Of a stretch of DNA of 64,000 bases, positions 22,418 to 31,326 are shown in pieces; position 1 is the stretch's first letter; the number at the start of each line of letters is the position of its first letter. The stretch is from Bacteroidota bacterium (GTDB taxonomy: Bacteria; Bacteroidota; Bacteroidia; Bacteroidales; Lentimicrobiaceae). A program made the position numbers and the translations under genes. Below the pieces are notes generated by a model. The model ran no database searches, was not told the origin of the DNA, and worked only from the letters and a program-made list of their open reading frames with translations. The stretch lies in assembly GCA_009773515.1 (NCBI GenBank), contig WSXX01000025.1, forward strand, positions 1 to 64,000, given 5' to 3'.

Positions 22418-24760
22418 TTATTGCGTGATAATCAATTTAATGACTTCACGCCTGCCTTTCCTGTCAATAAATTGCAGAAAGTAATTACCGGCTTTGTATT
22501 TTTCAAGGTTTAACGGAGCCATAGCCTGCCCAAGCTGAATCTGCATCTGATGCACTACCCTTCCTGTGGTGTCGATCAGGTAAACATCGCCGCCAGCATG
22601 CGCAGTAAAATAAACACTGGTATTTGCACGGGCCGGATTGGGCGAAATTCTGATCATTCTGCCACCTGTAAACACCTTATCGCCGGAGCTTACGACTTCT
22701 TCATCCCACACCGCAAGCGTATATTCACCGGGTTGCATCTGAGGCACAAAAATGGTTCCTACATGCCAGGGCCCGGAGCGTGTAAATGGCACAGACTGCC
22801 AGTTGTGAGAAGCATCGGGCCGGTAAAGAATAACCAGCGAATCAGCTGCACTGCTGATAAGGGTGTGGTCGAGCGAGCTGCTGCGACTGTAAGAAAATCT
22901 ACCGGTAGCCAGAAAACCTTCAGGAAAAATTCCGCTTACTGTCCAGTAACGGTAATCGCTGAGCGTGAGACCATACTGTGATGATGCAAGGCTATCGGGA
23001 GCAACCCAGTTATGTGCAACCTGAACAATTGCAGAGTCGGCAATGCCTGTGACTTCCATCTTAAAATAGGTATCCGGAAAATCGTAAACTCCAGTGGTAT
23101 TTATGGTTTTAAAATTACTGTTTACTGCACCGTTGTGCCTTTCAAAGAGATCTACCATCACCAGAACAGGTTTAGTAGCAAGGGTAAAAACTGCTGATCC
23201 GGTTTTTCCTGAAAAAGTAATTACGCGGGTTTCAACCTCACGCATTGCATTCATAAACGCCAGTTCTGTGCGGCAATCAGCGGCTAAAATATCGGCACCC
23301 TTAAGTTTTTGTTCAACAAACACTTCCACTTCAAAACCGCCAGCTACGGGAGTCACGCTGAATGAATCCACAGAAACATGGTTATAACCGGGGCCGAACA
23401 CATGAAAATCGAAAAATCCCGTAAGGTCAACACCGGTATGCTGCGAAAGAAAATCGCGCATCTGGTAAGATGAAGCAGGCTGCCAGGCAAATGCCTGAAG
23501 GTAAGCTTTCACGCCATCAAAAAAGAGGCTGTCGCCCAGATATCCACGCAGCCCGTGCGTTACCACTCCTCCTTTGTCGTAGATGTGGGTGCCATAAGTA
23601 AGATTTTGAGGCATTGGTGACAAAGGCAGATAATCGCCTTCGGTGATATGCGCCATTCGCAGCACTTCGCGGTACAAGCCACGCATATTGTCGCGGGCTG
23701 CATTAATCCCGTAGAGATGTTCCCGGTAAAGTGTCTCGCACCAGCGGGCCCAGCCTTCGTTCATCCACATATCGCCATCAGAGGCGCAGGTTACCTTGTT
23801 GCCGAACCACATATGCGAAAGTTCGTGTGCATAAAGCCATTCATCGGACAATGAGCCGTTGATGCTGCTATTGGCATATGAAATATTTTCGGCGTGTTCC
23901 ATCGCTCCGAGCGCGGTGCCGGTAAAACCTATTCTTTGAAAGGGATAGGGCCCGAAAGAAGATTCAAAAATCTGTGTAATGTTGTTCAGATTGGCGAAGC
24001 TTCCAGCAACCCGTGCAGTATCCTGCGGACGTACAAACCAGGTAACAGGTATCTGCTGATCCATCCCGGAAACGGTATCGGCAATCATTACATATGGTCC
24101 GGAAGCAACCGAAGCCAGGTAGGTAGGAATGCTGCGATCGGATTTCCAGTGAAATTCACGGGTTCCGTCGTTCAGATCAGTAACAGATTGCAGCAATCCG
24201 CCACATGCAGCCATATGTGCATTGTCAACCCTGATGTGATAATCATAGAAAGCGCGGTCGATAAAATCATCAACACAGGGGAACCAGGCTTTGCCAAGAT
24301 TATGAGGAATGGATTGAAAACCAACCCCAAGATTAAATGCATAAGGGTTGTAAAAATGAAATCCGCCCCAGGCTTCGTGAAATGGATTGCCCTGATAAAA
24401 AACTGTCAGTTGAAGGGTATCGCCAGCCGAAAACGAAGATTCTGCTGTAATCCTGAGTACATCAGCAGCATGTGAAAAAATCAGGTGTGAACCTGTTTCT
24501 GAAAGCACCGAATCTACCTCCAACTGCATAAGGTTCAATGGAATATGTGTAACATTATTCAATTGAGTTGTAAGCCGGATTTCAGCTGATGCTGAAATAA
24601 ACTCTGAAGCCACCGATGTAAGATCGATGTGCAGCCTGTAATGCACCACATCAACAGTATCGCTTATTAAAGTTTTATTATGTTTTTGAGCAAAAGCCTG
24701 TAACCCCAGACCCAGCGAAAGCGTCAAAACAACGAAAAAGCTGAAAAATCTTACTTTCAT
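22418..24760 (-). CDS. M1-family aminopeptidase with T9SS sorting domain
   Basis: This 780-residue secreted protein has a signal peptide (MKVRFFSFFVVLTLSLGLGLQAFAQ), an M1 N-terminal beta domain, the GAMEHAENISY substrate-binding motif (family GxMEN) near residue 285 and the zinc site HELSH...NEGWARW near residue 310, where the two His and the downstream Glu bind zinc. A beta-rich region and a C-terminal T9SS domain follow (ISPNPARANTSVYFTAHAGG and ending FLQFIDRKGRREVIKLIITQ). It should remove N-terminal amino acids from peptides outside the outer membrane. Confidence 0.9.
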   Translation of the reverse strand: MKVRFFSFFVVLTLSLGLGLQAFAQKHNKTLISDTVDVVHYRLHIDLTSVASEFISASAEIRLTTQLNNVTHIPLNLMQLEVDSVLSETGSHLIFSHAADVLRITAESSFSAGDTLQLTVFYQGNPFHEAWGGFHFYNPYAFNLGVGFQSIPHNLGKAWFPCVDDFIDRAFYDYHIRVDNAHMAACGGLLQSVTDLNDGTREFHWKSDRSIPTYLASVASGPYVMIADTVSGMDQQIPVTWFVRPQDTARVAGSFANLNNITQIFESSFGPYPFQRIGFTGTALGAMEHAENISYANSSINGSLSDEWLYAHELSHMWFGNKVTCASDGDMWMNEGWARWCETLYREHLYGINAARDNMRGLYREVLRMAHITEGDYLPLSPMPQNLTYGTHIYDKGGVVTHGLRGYLGDSLFFDGVKAYLQAFAWQPASSYQMRDFLSQHTGVDLTGFFDFHVFGPGYNHVSVDSFSVTPVAGGFEVEVFVEQKLKGADILAADCRTELAFMNAMREVETRVITFSGKTGSAVFTLATKPVLVMVDLFERHNGAVNSNFKTINTTGVYDFPDTYFKMEVTGIADSAIVQVAHNWVAPDSLASSQYGLTLSDYRYWTVSGIFPEGFLATGRFSYSRSSSLDHTLISSAADSLVILYRPDASHNWQSVPFTRSGPWHVGTIFVPQMQPGEYTLAVWDEEVVSSGDKVFTGGRMIRISPNPARANTSVYFTAHAGGDVYLIDTTGRVVHQMQIQLGQAMAPLNLEKYKAGNYFLQFIDRKGRREVIKLIITQ

Positions 24761-25077
24761 AAATTGTACGATTGCATTTGATACATAACCTGAAGTGCCG
24801 GCTTATCACAATTTTTCGTAAAATTAAACCAATTACTGCAATCAAATCCATAAATTTGAGCAAACTTTGCGTTTAAGCGTTATATACGGTGCATCTGAGT
24901 CAGGTGTTCAATAACGTACCTTGTGCTGAGCGAAACCGGACAACCGGGAGTAGCAATTAGTTCTTAGCATCTATTTATCAACAACTTACAATCATGGCAT
25001 GATCTTTTCTTTGCAGCCGTGATTCAACTGCCTTTAAACAACCAAATGCATTTAGTTTCCGGAAAACAAATCATACA
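24761..25077. other. Divergent intergenic region
   Basis: This 317-bp AT-rich spacer separates the M1 peptidase and TolC genes. A GAAACCGGACAACC word at about 24930 recurs at 53697 beside a fragment of the GC hairpin. I see no clear TAnnTTTG box, terminator or open frame. Confidence 0.5.
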
Positions 25078-26436
25078 ATGAAGAGAAAATCAATATTACT
25101 TTTACTTATGGCCGGATTGCTGGCTTCATTCAGTTATGCACAGCAGGCATGGACACTTGAACAGTGCATCAATCACGCCTTTACCAACAACATTCAGATA
25201 AAGCAGCAGATGCTTCTGGTAGAAAGTGCCAAAGCTGACCTGCTTCAGTCCAAGGTAGATCTGCTTCCGGGAATAACCGGCAATGCATCACATTCCTATA
25301 ATTACGGGCAAACCATCGACCGGTACACCAATCAGTTTGCCACCAGCAGGGTTCAGAGCAACAACTTCTACCTGCAAAGTGGGGTGACACTTTTTAACGG
25401 GTTTCAGAAAATGAACCTCATCAAACAAAACCAGATAAATCTGATGGCCAGTGAACAGGATGCTGATAAATTCCTGAACGACATCTCTATCAACATAGCC
25501 ACGTTTTATATGCAGGTTCTTTTTTACAAGGAATTGGTTCAGATAAGAGGAAATCAGTCAGACATAACCCGCCAGCAGATGCAACGTATGCAGAAAATGG
25601 TTGATGCCGGAAGTCTTGCTGAAGGAGATTTATTTACCATTGAAGCCCAGCTTGCAGGTGAAGAATCAGCGCTGATAAGTGCAGAAAACGACCTTGAAAT
25701 CTCTTTGCTTACCCTCAGTCAGCTGCTCGACCTTCCATCCACCGATGGGTTCGATATAGTAGTACCTGAATTAACCATCAGCGATGAGCCTTCAATAACC
25801 GGCACACCTGAGCAGGTTTACTCTTATGCCCGCGAACATATGCCTGAAATCAAAGCCGCTGAATTTCGTCTTCAGAGCAGCGAACGCCAGCTTGCAAGAG
25901 CAAAAGGTTATTATTATCCTTCGCTCAGTCTCAGCGGAAGCTGGGGAACCGGATACTCAGGAGCCAGTAAGATGCTCGACAGTACCAATTTCACATTAAA
26001 AACCATCCCCTGGGGTGATCAGATAAAAGACAACAACAACCAAACCATCGGACTTTACCTTACCATCCCCATCCTCAATGGCTGGCAAACCCGCACAATG
26101 GTTGCCAAGTCAAAAATATCGGTCGAAAATTCACGCCTTGAACTTGAGAACCAGCAGTTAATTTTGCGTAAGACCATTCAGCAAGCCTGGGCCGATGCCA
26201 GAGCATCTCTGAAAAATTACAAAGCGTCAGAAAAGAAACGGGATGCCACACGTGAAGCTTTCCGCTATGCTGAACAGAAATTTGATGTTGGTGTCATGAA
26301 TTCCGTTGATTACAACAACGCCAAAAAAGATATGACCAATGCAGAGTCAGAGGTATTACAAAGCAAGTTTGACTACATTTTTAAAACCACAGTTCTTGAC
26401 TTTTATATGGGCAAACCCCTTTCGCTCAGGAATTAA
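25078..26436 (+). CDS. TolC-family outer-membrane efflux protein
   Basis: This 452-residue protein has a signal peptide (MKRKSILLLLMAGLLASFSYA) and the duplicated helix-strand-helix organisation of the TolC family: WTLEQCINHAFTNNIQIK at the mature N-terminus, a long coiled coil, and the second repeat with NGWQTRTMVAKSKISVENSR and AFRYAEQKFDVGVMNSVDYN. It forms the outer-membrane channel of a tripartite exporter. The periplasmic adaptor gene follows after a terminator and 230 bp. No inner-membrane pump gene is adjacent; the nearest candidates are the MacB-like permeases at 44.1-46.9 kb. Confidence 0.9.
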   Translation: MKRKSILLLLMAGLLASFSYAQQAWTLEQCINHAFTNNIQIKQQMLLVESAKADLLQSKVDLLPGITGNASHSYNYGQTIDRYTNQFATSRVQSNNFYLQSGVTLFNGFQKMNLIKQNQINLMASEQDADKFLNDISINIATFYMQVLFYKELVQIRGNQSDITRQQMQRMQKMVDAGSLAEGDLFTIEAQLAGEESALISAENDLEISLLTLSQLLDLPSTDGFDIVVPELTISDEPSITGTPEQVYSYAREHMPEIKAAEFRLQSSERQLARAKGYYYPSLSLSGSWGTGYSGASKMLDSTNFTLKTIPWGDQIKDNNNQTIGLYLTIPILNGWQTRTMVAKSKISVENSRLELENQQLILRKTIQQAWADARASLKNYKASEKKRDATREAFRYAEQKFDVGVMNSVDYNNAKKDMTNAESEVLQSKFDYIFKTTVLDFYMGKPLSLRN

Positions 26437-26456
26437 AAGAATTCAAATCGATTAAA

Positions 26457-26490
26457 CTGCCCGTCCGGATAACAACCGGGCGGTTTTTTA
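26457..26490 (+). terminator. Intrinsic terminator after the TolC gene
   Basis: Arms CTGCCCG and CGGGCGG (with one G-T pair) enclose a 13-nt loop and are followed by six T and then another T run. It partly separates tolC from the adaptor gene. Confidence 0.8.
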
Positions 26491-26666
26491 GTTTTTTTTG
26501 TTACCCGAAGGCGTTTGCCGGAACTTATTTCTTCAGGATTGTTTATTCCGGTAAACGAGGATCTCCTGATATCCCGGTGAGCTCAGTGTAATAATATTTT
26601 AAACCGCAAATCTTACAACAGATCAGGATATTCTTCATAAATTTAACCGTTTTTAGAACTTCAGAA

Positions 26667-28016
26667 ATGAGCAAAAAAATTTTAATCAGAGTTGGTGTTG
26701 CTATAGTAATTGTAGCCATTGTTGTTCTGGCCGTTGCCCGCAAAAAAGGGCTGATTGGTGAGGAAGATGCATTAAAAGTTACCACCGAAAAAGCCATGCT
26801 GCGTTCCATTATTGAAACGGTTTCAGCCAATGGCAAAATCCAACCTGAAGTAGAGGTTAAAATATCACCGGATGTAAGCGGTGAGATAGTGGAATTGTAT
26901 GTAAAAGAAGGCGATGAAGTAAAAGCAGGAGATCTGATGGCCAAAATTGACCCTAAGATTTACGCTTCGAACTACGATCGTATGATGGCGGGAGTTAATT
27001 CACAGAAAGCTAATCTGGCCAATTCGCGCGCCAGGGTTGCTCAGGTGCAGGCTCAGTTTATCAATGCAAAAGCGAGCTTTGAACGCAGCGACCGTTTGTT
27101 TAAGGAAAAAGCCATTTCTGCCTCAGAATTTGATGCTGCACAATCGGCTTTCGAAGTTGCAAAGGCTGAAGTAACCGCAGCCCAGGAGAACGTTAAAGCT
27201 GCCGAATTTGCTGTAAAAAGTGCCGAAGCTTCAGTGAAGGAGGCCAGCGAGAATCTTTACAAAACATCCATCTTTGCTCCGGTTTCGGGAACCATAAGCA
27301 AACTGAATGTTGAAAAGGGAGAGCGTGTTGCCGGAGCTTCACAGTTTTCGTCGGGAACTGAGATTCTGCGCATCGCCAACCTTGAAGTAATGGAGGTAAA
27401 CGTCAGCGTAAACGAAAATGACATTGTGCGCATCGCCATCAACGACACCGCGCTGGTTGAAGTTGATTCATACCTGAACCGTAAGTTTAAAGGGATAATC
27501 ACACAAATTGCAACTTCGGCCAACGTTGTAGGGCTCAGCGCCGATCAGGTAACCAATTTTGATGTAAAAATCAGAATGATCCCGGATTCATACAGCGATC
27601 TGAAAGTTAAGGGACAGCCTACCGCATCACCTTTCAGGCCGGGAATGTCAGCCACAGTGGATATTCAGACTGAAACTGCACTGAATATACTCACCGTTCC
27701 TATTCAATCGGTTACCACACGTCAGGATACCACTGTTACTGAAGAAAAAGGTCCGGCAAACGCGGGTGATCCGAACGACAAAACCACCAAATCAACCGAA
27801 GCCGCCAAGGAGTATGTATTTACCGTAAAAGACGGGGTAGCGAAACTTCAGGAAGTTAAAACTGCCATTCAGGACAATATGTACATACAGATTACTGAAG
27901 GACTTTCAGAAGGCGATGAAGTAATCAGCGGCCCGTATCGTGCAATATCCAAGACCCTTAAAGATCAGGACAAAGTAAAAGTGGTTCAGAAGGAAGAGCT
28001 TTTCGAGAAGAAATAA
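26667..28016 (+). CDS. Periplasmic adaptor subunit (HlyD/MacA-like)
   Basis: This 449-residue protein has one N-terminal membrane anchor (ILIRVGVAIVIVAIVVLAVA), a lipoyl-type half near residues 60-95 (VKISPDVSGEIVELYVKEGDEVKAGDLMAKID, split by nature into KISPDVSGEI and VKEGDEVKAGD), a long alpha-hairpin rich in Ala, Gln and Glu (about 100-200), the second lipoyl half IFAPVSGTISKLNVEKGERV, and beta-barrel and membrane-proximal domains. It links an inner-membrane pump to TolC. A Thr/Lys-rich insert lies around residues 350-380. It pairs with the TolC gene upstream. Confidence 0.88.
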   Translation: MSKKILIRVGVAIVIVAIVVLAVARKKGLIGEEDALKVTTEKAMLRSIIETVSANGKIQPEVEVKISPDVSGEIVELYVKEGDEVKAGDLMAKIDPKIYASNYDRMMAGVNSQKANLANSRARVAQVQAQFINAKASFERSDRLFKEKAISASEFDAAQSAFEVAKAEVTAAQENVKAAEFAVKSAEASVKEASENLYKTSIFAPVSGTISKLNVEKGERVAGASQFSSGTEILRIANLEVMEVNVSVNENDIVRIAINDTALVEVDSYLNRKFKGIITQIATSANVVGLSADQVTNFDVKIRMIPDSYSDLKVKGQPTASPFRPGMSATVDIQTETALNILTVPIQSVTTRQDTTVTEEKGPANAGDPNDKTTKSTEAAKEYVFTVKDGVAKLQEVKTAIQDNMYIQITEGLSEGDEVISGPYRAISKTLKDQDKVKVVQKEELFEKK

Positions 28017-28087
28017 GCGCTGATTTCTGTCGTTCCTTATCGTTCAACACTGCCACTTAAGCGGTTTTGAGTTTGAACATAACTGCT

Positions 28088-28095
28088 TACCTTTG
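28088..28095 (+). promoter_or_regulatory. -7 box TACCTTTG for tsaB
   Basis: A perfect TAnnTTTG match only 8 bp before ATG 28103, with TTTTG about 18 bp upstream as a possible -33 element. The message would be nearly leaderless. Confidence 0.55.
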
Positions 28096-28102
28096 CCGGG
28101 CT

Positions 28103-28804
28103 ATGTCAATCATTCTGAATATCGAAACCGCAACACCTGTTTGCAGCATTGCCCTGTCTGACAACAATCAAATTCTGGCACTCAGAGAAACCAGCGAGAA
28201 AAACTCACATTCGCAGGTTGTTGCTGTATTTATTGATGAAATGCTGAAAGATTGCGGTTTGAAACCCACCGATCTGGATGCTGTTGCAGTAAGTAAAGGC
28301 CCCGGGTCATACACCGGACTGAGAATCGGCGTTTCTACCGCCAAAGGCATTTGTTATGCACTTGGCAAACCCCTGATTTCAGTGGGAACCCTAAAAGCAA
28401 TGGCTTTCGGCATGGCTCAGAAATTCAAAAATCCCGGAAATCTTCCCGTACTTTTTGCTCCTATGATAGATGCCCGGCGTATGGAAGTCTATACCGCGCT
28501 TTACGACCAGAATCTGATGGTTGTGAAGGAAGTATATGCTGCCATTGTTGACAATGACACTTTCAGCGATTTAATCGGGAGTCATATCATTTGTTTTGCC
28601 GGAGATGGCGCCGAAAAGTGCAGGGAAACACTCAATCACCCGAATTTCAGGCTACTTGATGATTTCACCGCATCAGCTGCTTATATGAAGGACTTTTCTG
28701 CAGAAAAATTCAATGCCGGACAGTTTGAGGATACGGCCTATTTTGAACCTTATTACCTTAAAGATTTTGTAGCGGGGCCACCCAGGGTAAAAGGACTGAA
28801 GTAG
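28103..28804 (+). CDS. tsaB: tRNA N6-threonylcarbamoyladenosine biosynthesis protein TsaB
   Basis: This 233-residue protein starts at ATG 28103 (MSIILNIETATPVCSIALSD); the longer frame from 28067 crosses the promoter. The ASKHA-type N-terminal strand ILNIETAT and the motif SKGPGSYTGLRIGVSTAKG near residue 68 identify TsaB, the non-catalytic partner of TsaD in forming t6A37 on ANN-decoding tRNAs. The zinc ligands of TsaD are absent, as expected for TsaB. It is transcribed alone. Confidence 0.92.
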   Translation: MSIILNIETATPVCSIALSDNNQILALRETSEKNSHSQVVAVFIDEMLKDCGLKPTDLDAVAVSKGPGSYTGLRIGVSTAKGICYALGKPLISVGTLKAMAFGMAQKFKNPGNLPVLFAPMIDARRMEVYTALYDQNLMVVKEVYAAIVDNDTFSDLIGSHIICFAGDGAEKCRETLNHPNFRLLDDFTASAAYMKDFSAEKFNAGQFEDTAYFEPYYLKDFVAGPPRVKGLK

Positions 28805-29035
28805 ATTGTTTTAAAGATTGATTGTTTAGTCCTTCGACTGAGCTATCAACGACAGATTGTTCATTATGTCCTTCGACTCCGCTCAGGAGGACATTTTATA
28901 TGACTGATAACGTGTGCTTTAAATGGAATAAATGCCAACCTAACACGAATGTCACACTGAGCGGAGTCGAAGTGCTTTAACGCTTGAACTAACTGTCATC
29001 TCCGCACTATGCTCATTTTTTTTGATCACCAAAAT
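28805..29035. repeat. Spacer with CTTCGACTCCGCTCAG repeats
   Basis: Three copies or part copies of the CCTTCGACTCCGCTCAG word (about 28831, 28870 and, inverted, 28959) are scattered here, together with CTGTCATCTCCGCACTATGC (28995), which is also found inside the 513-bp element at about 51128. It looks like debris of family-1 elements. No gene seen. Confidence 0.7.
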
Positions 29036-30115
29036 TCACAATTTCATTGTCATCTTCCGGTTAACCTTACCGCTGATGGTTTCAACAAACCTATCAAAAG
29101 TAAATACTTTGGCAGGAGCTTCACCCCTGTCGCAAAGCGCTTTTAGTTTATCCAGCAATTGAGCCTTTTCAGCATCACTCATATCCGGAGATTCCAATAC
29201 AAGCACCGGAATTTCCCCGAATTTTTCATCAGTTACAGCAGTCACAAAAAAGCGCCCTTTAATACATCCGGCTATTTTTCGTTCAACTTCTTCAGGAATT
29301 ATCTTTTGCCCGCCGCGGTTGATTACATTGTCGAAACGGCTCAGCCAGAGGAATGAAAACTGCCCGGTAAATTTTACAATATCGTTGGTTATAACTGGTT
29401 GTTTGCTGATTTTGGGTGCTTCAATCACCAGACAACCACGTTCGTCGCTGCTGAGGTTTATCCCCGGAAGGGCGGTAAAATCATCAGCGTGTAAATCGCC
29501 ACTGATTCTACGAAGTGCAATGTGGGTGATGGTTTCCGTCATTCCATAAGTAGCATAAACTGAATTCGGCATTACCATAATCCGCTCCTCCAGCGCTCTG
29601 CTTATTTCACCACCACCGATGATGAGATTCCCGATCCGCGAAAGCAGTGCAGCCTCTTTTTCATTATTCAGGCTGTTGAAGACCTGTGCAGGAACCATAG
29701 CTGCAAAATCTATCTGAGTATCTGCACTTAGCTGTTGAAGCGGGCTTCCTGTTGGTGGAACAAATATCAGATTCATGCGAAAATGCATAGCCCTGACCAC
29801 CATCATCATTCCTGCAATGGTTTTAGTAGAAAGGCATAACAAAGCTGTTTGACCGGGTTGAAGTCCAAGTATTTTACCGGTTGCTGCTGCCGATTCCAGC
29901 ATGGCCAGCTTGCTATGGCTTATCAGGCGCGGCTCTCCTGTAGATCCCGATGTATGTACTTCTATGTCAGCCTCTGATGATAACCAGTCAAGGATAAAAT
30001 TGCCGGGGTCATTCTGCCAGATTTCGTCGCTTTGAGTAAGTGCAACAGCAAACTGCCTGAGTTCTTCAGGCTGATAATATTTACCGCTGATGGTGAGAGA
30101 GTCTGGAATTTGCAT
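29036..30115 (-). CDS. menE: o-Succinylbenzoate--CoA ligase
   Basis: This 359-residue member of the acyl-adenylating superfamily activates o-succinylbenzoate with ATP and CoA in menaquinone synthesis. The phosphate loop is HTSGSTGEPRL (about residue 54), the adenylate motif YATYGMTETITH (about 188) and the hinge region LWLSRFDNVINRGGQKIIP (about 255), with the catalytic Lys near the end (SGKVNRKMTMKL). It is shorter than typical MenE (about 450-490) because the N-terminal domain is reduced, as in other Bacteroidota. Last gene of the men operon, separated from menC by a transposon-like element. Confidence 0.88.
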   Translation of the reverse strand: MQIPDSLTISGKYYQPEELRQFAVALTQSDEIWQNDPGNFILDWLSSEADIEVHTSGSTGEPRLISHSKLAMLESAAATGKILGLQPGQTALLCLSTKTIAGMMMVVRAMHFRMNLIFVPPTGSPLQQLSADTQIDFAAMVPAQVFNSLNNEKEAALLSRIGNLIIGGGEISRALEERIMVMPNSVYATYGMTETITHIALRRISGDLHADDFTALPGINLSSDERGCLVIEAPKISKQPVITNDIVKFTGQFSFLWLSRFDNVINRGGQKIIPEEVERKIAGCIKGRFFVTAVTDEKFGEIPVLVLESPDMSDAEKAQLLDKLKALCDRGEAPAKVFTFDRFVETISGKVNRKMTMKL

Positions 30116-30130
30116 ATCACAAATAGTATT

Positions 30131-30254
30131 CGATTTCGTTTAGGTAAGAAAATTTGTCTTCGACTCCGCTCAGACTGACAGTCATCCTGAGCGGAGTCGA
30201 AGGACTTTATTAATTTTAGTATTCCCACCCAGAGACCTTAACTAAACGAAATTA
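30131..30254. mobile_element. Family-1 MITE, 124 bp, inside the men operon
   Basis: The ends CGATTTCGTTTAGGTAAG and CCTTAACTAAACGAAATTA match the family-1 TIR, and the interior has the same CTTCGACTCCGCTCAG / CTGAGCGGAGTCGAAG hairpin as the copy at 22260. Flanking 10-mers (AAATAGTATT, AATTATTAAT) no longer match, so this is an older insertion. It nearly fills the menC-menE gap. Confidence 0.75.
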
Positions 30255-30259
30255 AATTA

Positions 30260-31324
30260 TTAATCCTGATTGAGACCTGCAAATTTCAGCTGCCAGGGCG
30301 TTTCAGGTTTGTAATGTAAAAATCCGTTTTCGACCTGCAATGGCGAAGGAATATTGTTGCTGTAAAGTGAACCCGTTCCCAAACCTTGCGGCAGCGGATT
30401 ATTCAGGGTTGCCGTCCATTGAGCAATGGCATTCAGTCCTATATTTGATTCCAGTGCCGAAGTCACCCACCAGCCTGCGCCCCGCTCTTCGGCAAGTTTG
30501 ATCCACTGCTGAGAATTTTCAAACCCACCGAGCAGAGAAGGTTTCAGAATAATGTATTGAGGAAGGATTTTGTCAAGCAGCCTTTTCTTTGCGTCATTAC
30601 TGAATACACCGATCAATTCCTCATCAAGTGCAACCGGAATGGGTGAATTCCGGCATATTTCCGCCATTAAATCCGGATTTCCGGCTTTGATGGGCTGTTC
30701 GATACTGTGGATTGAATAAGCGGCCAGTTTTTCCAGCTTTTTAAATACATCCACAAACTGAAATGCGCCATTGGCATCAATGCGAATCTCAATGCTATCA
30801 GAAGGAAAATTCATACGGATATGCCGTATCAGCGCCAGTTCCTCCTCAAAACCAATAGCTCCGACCTTCATTTTAATCACTGAAAATCCTTCACTGATCT
30901 TCTCCTCTATTTGCTGCAACATAAATCCGGGATCACCCATCCAAACCAAACCATTGATGGCTATAGGGCTTTCGCCGGATGTAAATTTGCTTTCAAAAAG
31001 CAGTCTCCGGCCACCGTTTTTTAAGTCAGTGATTGCAGTGGAAAGCGCAAAAGCCATGGAAGGCCAGTAATTTAACCACTCCTTTTCAGGGAAATTACCT
31101 TGATTCAGCATCCCGCACAATTCAAGCAAAGCTGCTTCAAAGCCGGGACGATCATCAAAACTCAGCCCCGGGATAATTCCACATTCGCCAATTCCGGTAA
31201 TTTCAGGACGCTCAGCATCAGAAATCAATAGAAAAAAACTGTCGCGTGAATGCAGCACTCCGCGTGAAGTACCGGCAGCCTGCCTGAAATGAAGGGTATG
31301 TTTATGGTACCTTGCCCTTAACAT
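30260..31324 (-). CDS. menC: o-Succinylbenzoate synthase
   Basis: This 354-residue enolase-superfamily enzyme dehydrates SHCHC to o-succinylbenzoate. The catalytic set is visible in order: KMKVG (about residue 150, the KxK pair), IRIDANGAF (Asp ligand, about 178), SIEQPI (Glu ligand, about 206), ALDEELIG (about 230) and IILKPSLLGGF (Lys, about 255). It lies between menA (2-bp gap) and menE. Confidence 0.9.
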   Translation of the reverse strand: MLRARYHKHTLHFRQAAGTSRGVLHSRDSFFLLISDAERPEITGIGECGIIPGLSFDDRPGFEAALLELCGMLNQGNFPEKEWLNYWPSMAFALSTAITDLKNGGRRLLFESKFTSGESPIAINGLVWMGDPGFMLQQIEEKISEGFSVIKMKVGAIGFEEELALIRHIRMNFPSDSIEIRIDANGAFQFVDVFKKLEKLAAYSIHSIEQPIKAGNPDLMAEICRNSPIPVALDEELIGVFSNDAKKRLLDKILPQYIILKPSLLGGFENSQQWIKLAEERGAGWWVTSALESNIGLNAIAQWTATLNNPLPQGLGTGSLYSNNIPSPLQVENGFLHYKPETPWQLKFAGLNQD

Positions 31325-31326
31325 TG

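Noticed and set aside
23894-24475. 193-residue plus-strand frame
   Set aside because: Antisense shadow of the M1 peptidase, whose zinc motif and T9SS domain are in the opposite frame.
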